Assembly (NCBI GenBank): GCA_036250225.1
Contig: JAPZLL010000026.1
Location: 372,001 to 436,000, forward strand
Length of the DNA stretch: 64,000 bases
Reading direction: 5' to 3'
DNA from: Cercophora sp. LCS_1
Taxonomy: Eukaryota; Ascomycota; Sordariomycetes; Sordariales; Lasiosphaeriaceae
In this document: one piece after another, positions 55,658-64,000 of the stretch
Numbering within the stretch: position 1 is the first letter of the stretch
Layout of the letters: each line of letters begins with the position of its first letter
Position numbers and translations under genes: made by a program
The notes under the pieces: generated by a model
Told to the model about the DNA's origin: nothing
The model's database searches: none
The model's input: only the letters and a program-made list of their open reading frames with translations

Positions 55658-57564
55658 TCAGTCTGGGATTCCTTCTGCTCCCTCAATGTCCTTGACGGTT
55701 GGCCACTTTCCGCAGCTGAGGAGGAGGCCCCGGCTTCCGTTTGCTTTGACGTCTTGGACACTTGCTTGGCCTTGGTGCAAATGGTACAGCAATCCGATGC
55801 GAAACTTGTGCATCACGCCGCCGAAGGCTTCATCCAGCCGGTCGAATATCAGGAGCATGACCTCCAAGTCAGCACGCATTGCGGTTTTTCCGTAACCTGA
55901 TTCGCCCGAGTTTGGTGAGCTGGACGAGAGGTATTCGATTGCTAATATTCGAGCACAGGTGAAGATGGGAGCGGCTACCCATGGGTTCATGAGTAGGTCG
56001 GTCGAGACACGGCTTGCCTCGCGGACTAGCTGGGCGGTGTCTCGTGCAGCGGCTAGGGAGTTTTGCCATCCCTCAGAGCTGAGGTTTTCTGTGTCGCAGT
56101 CGGTCCGTGATGGCCTGTGGTATAAGAAAACATTGTTGACATTCATCATGATCCGCAGCCAGACAACGTGTTTGAAGTCGGCATGGCTCGCGGCAGCAAG
56201 ATCGGTAACGGATCGTGGCATCATGAGCCTCACCCGCGAGATGTCGTTTTGCAGGTCGAGACACTCGGAGTGGAGTTCCGAGTCGCCCTGATCGTACTCG
56301 GGCGAGAACAGGTGTTCGATAACCCGGCCAAGCAATGTGTACGCAAGCAAGACGTAATGGACTGGGTTCCGGGGCTTTTGGCGCGCTTGAGTTCGGAAAC
56401 TACTGAGCAGCTTGTTCATGTTGCTCGAATACTGGATCGTCTCAGCATCGTTTGGTGCCTATCGCTTGTTAATTGGAATAGATGGATCAGGTGAATAACA
56501 CTGACGTTCTCAGACACCTGGAAGACGTCTTCAACCATGGGTAGCTTCAGCCTGAGCTGGCGGTCGTCAATGGCAAATGCGAGGCCAGCTGGGAAACACA
56601 TCTCTCTGTCGAGGATGTACAAGCACCAAACCATCCTTCGGCACATCTCCCCAACCCGCCAGTCCCCTGAGCAGGACAGCGTAACCCCAGGCAGTACCAT
56701 TCGGGATGGCGAGTCGAACTGGTGGAGGCCGATAGCAACAGCTTGTCTCCAAGCCTTTCCCACCACGAACAAGGCGGTGGAGTGGTCACTCGCGAGGAGA
56801 GCCTGTGTGGCGATACAGACCGCTGCCTGAAGGGTCTCAAGGGGATGGTCAGGGACATGGCTGGTGGTCTCAAACAAGTCTTTGGCCTTGCTCTGCCAGC
56901 GACCCTGGGCCGCTCGTATGTCGAGATCTGGATGTGCACGAGCAGTTAAGGCCATCAGAGAGTAAAGCAACAGGGGCGAGCGCTGTCTTAGGTCCCCTGT
57001 AGTGATTGAGTGTGTGAGGATCCGCCGGTGGAAAAGGGGTAAGAAACACTGGACACGGTCGAAGAACAGGTCCACCAGGTCGAGGACCTTTGTGAGAGAG
57101 AGAATGGAGTCGAAGCCAGGATCAGACAAATCTAAGCTGCTTCCAGTAGTATCGGAGAGAAGCGCAAGACTTGAAGAGGTTGATGAAAGGAGGTCGAACT
57201 GGCCAGTGTCCCACGGGTTCAGGGACTGTGCCGGCGGGGCCAACTCAACACTACCCAGAGAGAAGAGAGGCACGGTATCCAACAGAGATGGGAAGTTCGT
57301 ATCGGGACTATCAAGTGCAAAAGGATGGTCGGTGGGCATGCCCTGGACTTGATCCCACAGCATGCCCGAGGCAATGGAGGCAGGGTTAGGGCCATACGTG
57401 CACTGTACCCTGCGCTTTCGGCACGAAGAGCAGGCAGGCCTTTCGCTCTGAATAGTCGTTAGTTCTCACTTGGCTGTGAGGGACTTGGGTTGTCATACGT
57501 CACATTTTTTCTTTCTTGCTCGACAAGCCGTGCAAACGGGCTTGTGTCGAAGTGAAGTTGCCAT
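55658..57564 (-). CDS. Zn(II)2Cys6 transcription factor, Gal4 type
   Basis: Three exons, 57564-57499, 57447-56518 and 56458-55658 (51- and 59-bp introns), give 598 residues. Intron 1 falls inside the zinc cluster; splicing gives C-TA-C-RARKKK-C-DSERPA-C-SS-C-RKRRVQ-C with standard spacing near residues 11-38. Intron 1 has a GTATGA donor and a CTAAC branch point. The middle-homology (fungal_trans) region follows: LVDLFFDRVQCFLPLFHRR, LLLYSLMALTARAHPD, ALFVVGKAWRQAVAIGLHQFD and RRMVWCLYILDREMCF. The last exon is helical and without known motif. The gene converges tightly on the dehydrogenase gene and is divergent from the membrane protein gene, so either could be a target; this is inference from position. 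Confidence 0.92.
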
Positions 57565-58292
57565 GTCCGTGAACGACGATAGTGGCTAGAACACCAGTGG
57601 ATCAGGATCAGGGTTTGTCGCCAGTGAGATTGCGCGTTTCGAAGCAGATGCCGTGAGTCGTTAGGACCATGCCGGTTGCTGACAAATTTGGGGCCATCCT
57701 GAAAGTCGGTTGTATACCTACCCTCTGGCTGTCGAATTGGAGTTGCTGAGGTGCACTGCTGGGGGCGGTTGGAGCAGGCAAGCGCCGAACAAAATATCGA
57801 GACGCAGGTTAAAAAAAAGCTGTGGCCGGAGAAGCGTCCTGCTGTTTCCGGGGATATGGTAGATATATTCAGTTCACTTGTTTTGATACATATCTTCAAT
57901 AGGGATGTCTCTCTTGTCTCCTATTGTCGGAAGCTCCCCTTCCGTCCGAGCCTGCAGTGGCTCTCTGGCCCAGGATCTCGCATCCGAGCAAGCAAAGCTC
58001 AAAGCGGGCCAGGACCCATGCCCAATATTTTGTGTGGGGGAAATCCACCCACCCCACCACACGTGACAGCAGCCGTCACTTGCCGAGATCACCAGCCTGC
58101 GCCCGCAGCAACCAAACACAGCAGCGCCGAACCAGCAAGCATCACGAGATTCGCAACGCGGAAGCCCAACTTCGAGGGGCGCGCGTTTCCCTCGCACGGC
58201 CCTCGACCTGACATCCCACCACCCCATTCACAACATCTCCGGCGACTCCCCAATCCCAAAGAGCTGTTTGAAACAAAATCCTAACCGCCAAA
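57565..58292. promoter_or_regulatory. Divergent promoter region between regulator and membrane protein
   Basis: About 730 bp between two start codons facing away from each other. No repeat or protein-coding frame is supported. Confidence 0.45.
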
Positions 58293-59390
58293 ATGCCCCG
58301 GCAAACAATCCACCGCCTCCCCCTCCGCTACCTCCTCATCCCGCCCATCCTCCTCGCCTTCCTAACCGCCATAACCCTCTATCAACACTCCGACACAAAC
58401 ATCTACATGCTCTACTCGCAATGCCACGCGCGCTCCCGCATCCCGTTCCTCTCCCACATCCCCCTGCTCGGCACACCCTCGTGCTTCCTCGTCTCCTTCT
58501 TCCAGGAAGCCCTCTCCGGCATCCGCAGCAAAGGCATCATGTCAGCCGTCCTATCCTTCATCGCCTCCCTCTTTACCATCGCCACCGTCGAAGCAGCCCG
58601 CATCTGCAACTCGCCGTCGATCCTGATCGCGTACCCGACCGGTCCGTGGCTGGTGTTTAACATGCTCGGCGGCGCGATCGTCTGGGAGCTCGTTATCATT
58701 CCTGCGTTCTTCCACCGGAGTCGGGAGATTATACTTGCGCGCGAGCGAGGGATGGGTGAGCTGGTTGGACCGTCGGATCCAGTGTTTGGGGAGGCGATGC
58801 GGCATCTGGGCAAGACGGCTGAGACGGTTGCTATACCCGTTGCGGTGGCGCTGGGGTGTATTGTGCCGAGTGTGGTGATGCTGTTTAAGCCTACGCCCGT
58901 GACGATTCTGGTGTGGTTGTTTTTCCCGCTTTGGGTTTCCGGGATACGCAAGTTGGTGCGGAGGGCGATCGTGTGGTGGCAGGAGGAGTGGCATGTCAGT
59001 TTCCATCTCGAGTCGAGTCGGCTGGCGATGGTGGGCATGTATGCTGTGCCGTTGGTGTGCTCGATTGCTTCGCATGCGGTGTTGATTTGGAGCTTGACGC
59101 AAAGGGATGATAGGAAGGAGATGACGAGGGCGACGCTCAAGTTTATTGTGATTGATATGTTTTTTATTGGTCTGACGGTTTTGTATTGGTTGCTGGTTGA
59201 GGCTGGATGGAGGGTGGTGCTGGTCATGGTCGGCACATCGTTGGTCTTGGGTCCCGGCGCCGGTATCTGCGTTGGATGGGTCTACCGGGAGGCGTCGGTC
59301 GATCCGGACCGGAGCGTCACGGTCGTGGCGGTCGGCGCCCAGCCGAGCAGCGGCGAGGGCGCCTCCGAAGAGACGCCGCTTCTCCGGTAA
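58293..59390 (+). CDS. Polytopic membrane protein with acidic dileucine tail
   Basis: Single exon, 365 residues, first ATG in a CCAAAATG context. About eight hydrophobic segments are visible, for example LLIPPILLAFLTAITLY near the N-terminus, VLSFIASLFTIATVEAA, GGAIVWELVIIPAFF, VAIPVAVALGCIVPSVV, LVWLFFPLWV, MVGMYAVPLVCSIASHAVLIW, FIVIDMFFIGLTVLYWLLV and LVLGPGAGICVGW. Residues such as PTGPWLVFN and the acidic/basic loops look conserved. The C-terminus SEETPLLR is an acidic dileucine of the kind used for vacuolar sorting. I do not recognise the family with certainty. The layout recalls membrane terpene cyclase-like proteins of fungal meroterpenoid pathways, but no prenyltransferase or polyketide synthase is near, so this remains a weak alternative. 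Confidence 0.78.
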   Translation: MPRQTIHRLPLRYLLIPPILLAFLTAITLYQHSDTNIYMLYSQCHARSRIPFLSHIPLLGTPSCFLVSFFQEALSGIRSKGIMSAVLSFIASLFTIATVEAARICNSPSILIAYPTGPWLVFNMLGGAIVWELVIIPAFFHRSREIILARERGMGELVGPSDPVFGEAMRHLGKTAETVAIPVAVALGCIVPSVVMLFKPTPVTILVWLFFPLWVSGIRKLVRRAIVWWQEEWHVSFHLESSRLAMVGMYAVPLVCSIASHAVLIWSLTQRDDRKEMTRATLKFIVIDMFFIGLTVLYWLLVEAGWRVVLVMVGTSLVLGPGAGICVGWVYREASVDPDRSVTVVAVGAQPSSGEGASEETPLLR

Positions 59391-59842
59391 TACGGCGCTG
59401 CATGGTGTCCACTTTCACCGTAAGACTGTACCTACCTAATGACCCGTACGAATGTTTGCATAGATACCACTGCTGTTAATAGTAATGCTTTGATTGCACC
59501 AGCGGGCTTAATCCAATGTCTTTACAATTATCTCAGTGTTACATCATCGTTGCGCATCCCACGCTGCCAGTGTCCCCTAACGATTTGGGGGTGCGGTTGT
59601 GTCCGCCCGCTAATGCACCAACGCAATGGCGACATGGCAGCCTGAAATGGCGTGACGGCCAGCACCACATCCAACAAAACTTGTCGTCTCCGCCTCACGC
59701 GGGCGACCCCCTCTGCACGCCTTTTGCAACACCGGCTCAAGCGACCACAAAAACATTCGGCTGTTGTCATTTTTATTACTGATGAACATTATTTCGTATG
59801 CGTTTATTACGAGAGAGATGCGAAAACATCAAACCACCATCA
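59391..59842. other. Convergent intergenic region
   Basis: About 450 bp between the 3' ends of the membrane protein gene and the dual zinc-cluster gene; nothing further seen. Confidence 0.55.
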
Positions 59843-61989
59843 TCACCCTCCGCCATCGCCCAATTGGCCCATGTCCAGCCAGTCATTCGACAACGAAAAC
59901 GTCGTCCACGATTCGGGCCCGGTCAGCTCGGGGCCCCCAAAGTTAAACGCGTCCAGCGACTCCTCAAAGGCGTTACTTCCGCCCGTCCCGCCGCTGACAC
60001 TAGATGCTGCCACTGGAGCCATGGCGAGCATGCTCGCCGACGACACCATCGACATGGTCATCGCCAGCGAGTCAACCCCTGAAGTGGCGGCATGAGAGCA
60101 GCTCGCGTGAGGTCGCTGCGGTGCATGCATCCCAGCATCGTCCATCGCGGCGGTTATCATTTCCGGGACATAGGATGCTGGCAAGAGCTGCAGACCCTCA
60201 GCAATAAGCTTCTCGATATCGGATTGCTAGACAGGTTAGCAGACGATCAGTACGACAAAAGAGGACGTCTTACAATACTGGCACAAGCTGGTCCGGCAGT
60301 TGACTGACGCGAGGCTCTCAAACACTCGGCGGCAAGTCCTTGGACACGATCTCGGGTAAACCCCATCTCGTCCGCTGCCGTCTGAAGACCATGGTACAGC
60401 ACTCTCACGCACTGGAACGCACATCCAGGGAGGTCAATATCGGTGATGGGGGTGCTGGTGACAGGCGCGCCATTACCAGGAATCACCAGCTGCGCAAACA
60501 TGTCGGCCATCGCTTTGGCATGCTCGTAGCAGTTTCTGCGGTACTGCGCGACCATATGGGGATCCAACTGGGCCAAAGCGCTGTGAGGAAGGGCCTCCTT
60601 GAGCCCGGGAAGAAACATGCGGTAGAGGTCAAGATGGCATTGCCTCCACCAGACGTGTGTCATGACGAAGATACCGAGACGGGGCGAATAGGCACGCAGG
60701 CGCAGGTTGCCATCGGACCATCGAAAGGAGAGGGGCATTCTAGCTTCAAAGGCTTCCAGCTCAGCCGCCAGTCCCGCACAACGCGATGGCAACGCTGCCA
60801 GTTCCTCCGCGGTCGGCATTGCTGCGGCCTTGAGAGTGCACTGCAAGATTCGGGTGCGTATCCAATGGATGCGCACATGGAGGGCCATGAATCCCACAAC
60901 ATCAGGTAGAGAAGGCACCATACCTTGCGGGTCTAGAGGAGGCGGCTGCAACGGCTCAGTGGTTTCTGGCAGATCGAATTCGAAGTGGCGCTCGTTGCAG
61001 GGGAGTTGGATATGGATTTGGTGTTCAGCGTCGGGCCAGAGCGCAAAATCAGCCTGGCCGCCCGCCAAAGCCGAGTCGATCATGTATATCGACCACATCA
61101 ACCGGCGGCGCGACTCCCGGGCGAGGAAGCACAGGCTTGGATTCTCGTGGTTGAGACGCAGTGCGGTTGCAAAACGACTGGCGATAGCATGCAACATGAA
61201 TGCACTCGAAAACCTCTTGGATAGAATCCGGTGCTTGACGACAAGAACCAGCGCCTGCAGTCGGAGTATGGAGGGTTTCTCCAGCTCAGCAAGACACAAC
61301 GAAGCGGCATCGTCGATACAGCGTTCTCCGTACTCATCCATCCCCGGACCCATCTCCGACAGCAGAGAGGTGATACCGATGATGGCGAGGAGAAGAGACC
61401 GGTCGAGGGTGCCGGCGTGATACCGTTCCATCAGCGAGGCACGGTGTAGGAAGGAGAACATGGGGATATGATGAACGTTCTTGAAGTAACCGTCAAATGC
61501 CTTCATCGCGAGCGCTTCGTCAGGCTCAGGGGGGTCGAAACCGGCAGCCGAAGGGCTAGCGCTGCCGTGAGCAAAGGTGCCGTGGTCATAGCCAGCACCC
61601 GGGTCTGACTCGTCTCGCATCATGGAATCTGAGGTCGCGCTGGCTGAGCTGGGCAGCGGCATGGACCGCTTGCCCGGCCGGTAGACACATTCCAGGCCCT
61701 GGAGACGACATCGGTCACATTGGGGGACTGAACCGCTGCAACGGGCCTTCTTGGAGTGGCAGTTCAGACAGGCTTGGCGCACCCGGCGGCGAGGCACGGC
61801 GATGGCGCCGTGGCTGTGGCCGTCGGCCTGCATGCTCTCGACGCCGACATTCTCGTCGTACGAGCAGGTAAAGCCTAGGCGGTCGCAGTTGGTGCAGATG
61901 CCTCGGCGGCCATCGCAGCGGACCTTGCGTGCACGGCACGTGACGCACGTGCTGGCAGTCCGCTTCTGGGGCCGTGGAGAGGTGCTCAT
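59843..61989 (-). CDS. Transcription factor with two tandem Zn(II)2Cys6 clusters
   Basis: Two exons, 61989-60274 and 60226-59843 (47-bp intron, GTAAGA donor, GCTAAC branch point), give 699 residues. Two complete clusters occur at the N-terminus: C-VT-C-RARKVR-C-DGRRGI-C-TN-C-DRLGFT-C (about residues 15-42) and C-LN-C-HSKKAR-C-SGSVPQ-C-DR-C-RLQGLE-C (about 74-101), joined by a short linker ending in a basic patch (PRRRVRQA). Most fungal factors have one. The middle-homology domain follows (FKNVHHIPMFSFLHRASLMERY, LLLAIIGITSLLSEMG, RRRLMWSIYMIDSAL). Splicing joins a final helix, QSDIEKLIAEGLQLLP, to the end of exon 1. The tail is Ser/Gly-rich and acidic near the end, a plausible activation region. 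Confidence 0.92.
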
Positions 61990-64000
61990 GAGCAGACCGA
62001 AGAGTGCCGGGCTCAGGAGTCAGGTATCGAAGGGGAGGGCGGGGTGGGAGTGGGTTGTCTCGTCCCCGTTTTCGGTGTTTGGCGGGACTCAGGGGGGCGG
62101 TCGGGGCCGGGACACAAGACCGTCATCGGGCAATCGGAATCATGTCACCAGCTGCGGAGCCGTGCACCATGTCTGTGTCGCCTGGGCGCCTGATGGTGGT
62201 AGATGTGGGCGGGCTGCTGCGTCAGGTCGCTTTGCAAACAAATTGGGAGCGAACCCAAACGATTTCTTTTTTTGCTGGTTTTGCCTGGGGCGATTGGTGG
62301 GGGGAGTTGAGCACCCGTCGTATCGGGTGGCGGTCGGCTGTGCGGAATTGGAACACACAGACTGTGGATACCTCGGTCGCATTGCCGCCTTTCCAGGTTT
62401 GCGCTGCTCGCTCTGCCAGCGTCGCGGTCGCTTTTTCCTGGAACTTTAGCGATGAGGGTGTCGTCTGTGGTCACCAGGCGTCGTCGGGCTCAATGCGCCG
62501 AATGCACTGCTTCACACCCAGATGCACCGCACAGACTTGCCAACATACGAGGCCGGTTGCAGAGGCAGAGAGAGGGTAATGCACCGAGCCCGAGGCGGTT
62601 TAGCTGGCGGGGAGATAAGGCAGCGACAGCGGACCACGGCAAGGCGGTCGGTCGGCTGATGACCGTGGGCGATTTGACGATGACGGCGACAACGGAGGAC
62701 TGGCAATCGCGACCCGTTGGAACGTTGGAAGGATTGCGTCAAAGTCTGGTCGCCACTGCCTGTCATGTAAAAATCAGGTGAGCGGCAGGTGTCTCAACCC
62801 TAACCCTTAAGGCGGCATCGTGTTGAGTCTAGACCAGCTGGGGCTCCCAACAACCCGGCCATGTTGAGTCACTGCATGCGTGGTTTTGAGCCATTTGACA
62901 GCCAAAAGCTGAAGTAATTAGGTAAGTTTTGTGTGTTGGTGAAGCCTACGAGTCGCGATTCCCACGCGCGCTAAGTCCTAAGAATCAAGGCCAACACTCG
63001 TTGCCCCACTCTCAACCTCCATTGCACCAGTTCGAAAGAAAAAAAGAGATCGAAATAACAATACACTCCGTTTGAGCTTGTGTTTTCTCTGCGCTTTGGT
63101 CAATTGTCGGTGACATCCTCGTCGTCGATATCTTGGTTTCCGGGGATTGATTCTGTTGTTGCTCGGTTCGCCAATGAGGTCCAAGTTGCGATTGGAAACA
63201 GCGATCACGACATTCGATGCAACCCTGGTCAAAGCACCTGGTCCTTGAATGGGCAGAGGATTGATGTTCTCATGATCTGCCCGCCCCAGTTTTGAGATGT
63301 GGTTCGCTCCTTCCCGCTCAAAACATCTCCAGTCATGCAAGTTGCAGAGACACAGCAAAGTGTTCCAGAAGCCGCGCTCCTCACACCACCGCCGCGTGCA
63401 CTTTCCCGTCCCAAATTCAGACCTGTTTTCAGAAGTCAAAGTCAAGGAACTACAGCAACGATTGTTGACACTCAATGCGAATGATCGTAAATAGGTATGT
63501 TGACATGTTCAAACCCGGTTTACAGCGCTCTTCACACCCATTTCCCAGCACCAACCCGAACCCGTCTGACGCCCCCAAGCTGACTGGCGGGACTGCCACG
63601 GCGATCCGGGAACGGACCGCGTACCACGCACGAACTGGCAGCGTCTGCGTTTGTGCGGGCCCAGCACGTTCAGACAACTCAGGCTATTTGCGCATTACCC
63701 CCAGTGCGACCCTCCTCATGTCCCCCTTACGGCCAGAGATCGAGTCTGGGTGTCCCCTCGCGTATCGGACACCGAACCCATTTTCTCGCCCTCACCACCG
63801 TCAGTGTCTTGGTGTGGGAAGCTTGTGCCAATAGTCATGGCTGCTTCGTTTGTAGCTGCAGCTGCTCGATACAGCACCGTGGATTCCTCGTTTTTGTCAT
63901 TGTTTTGTCACACATTCGGTAAAGATTTGAAGAGATAAACTACCAACAGATTGCCTCGAAATCAAAAGCCACCAAGTTTAGGTGCAGCAGTCAGCAAGCC
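61990..64000. other. Gene-free right end of the window
   Basis: About 2 kb upstream of the dual zinc-cluster gene. Frames such as 62978-63475 (minus) and 63475-63834 (plus) lack domains and good starts. One CCCTAACCCT pair at about 62800-62810 is isolated and not a telomere. Confidence 0.5.

Noticed and set aside
54851..64000. Secondary-metabolite gene cluster
   Set aside because: No polyketide synthase, NRPS, terpene synthase or prenyltransferase in the window; regulators plus one dehydrogenase are not enough.

Overview
The window is nuclear DNA of a filamentous ascomycete, most likely a Sordariomycete. The genes are GC-rich and carry short introns (mostly 47-90 bp) with GTRNGT-type donors and CTRAC-type branch points. 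The protein set is typically fungal: three Zn(II)2Cys6 regulators, a Pth11-like rhodopsin-domain protein, a UVE1-type UV endonuclease, a BRCT-WGR-PARP and LCL2. Gene models were built by hand-splicing reading frames. Start codons were checked against real ATGs, because many long open frames here begin at TTG, CTG or GTG.

Layout. 0-10 kb: N-terminus of a type II membrane protein leaving the left edge, a Ser/Thr-rich surface-type protein, a polyglutamine BTB-like protein and a dynamin-family GTPase. 10-20 kb: a Clr5-like regulator whose C-terminal zinc finger lies behind an in-frame TAG, a rhodopsin-domain membrane protein, a 314-bp MITE with 65-bp inverted termini and 8-bp target duplication, an acidic protein of unknown function, and TAF11. 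20-37 kb is mostly housekeeping: GTP cyclohydrolase I, thymidylate kinase, a KEN-box disordered protein, an AAA ATPase, a Cys/His-containing unknown, mitochondrial bL27, LCL2 and phosphatase inhibitor 2 (GLC8). 37-43 kb: an MFS sugar transporter divergent from a ten-exon Zn2Cys6 regulator. 44-54 kb: myo-inositol oxygenase, UVE1 and PARP. 54-62 kb is more accessory: a short-chain dehydrogenase without the usual Tyr-x3-Lys, a Zn2Cys6 regulator, a polytopic membrane protein with a vacuolar-type sorting tail, and a regulator with two Zn2Cys6 clusters in tandem. 62-64 kb shows no gene.

Functional links. DNA damage and nucleotide supply are represented by UVE1, PARP and thymidylate kinase. MIOX and the sugar permease suggest carbon-source use, the latter perhaps controlled by the adjacent regulator. 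No PKS, NRPS or other backbone enzyme is visible, so the 54-62 kb group cannot be called a biosynthetic cluster. No CRISPR, rRNA or well-folded tRNA was found. The most unusual items are the MITE, the dual zinc-cluster regulator, the stop codon before the finger of the Clr5-like gene, the inverted repeat upstream of the dehydrogenase, and a Pol III-like unit near 45.5 kb.
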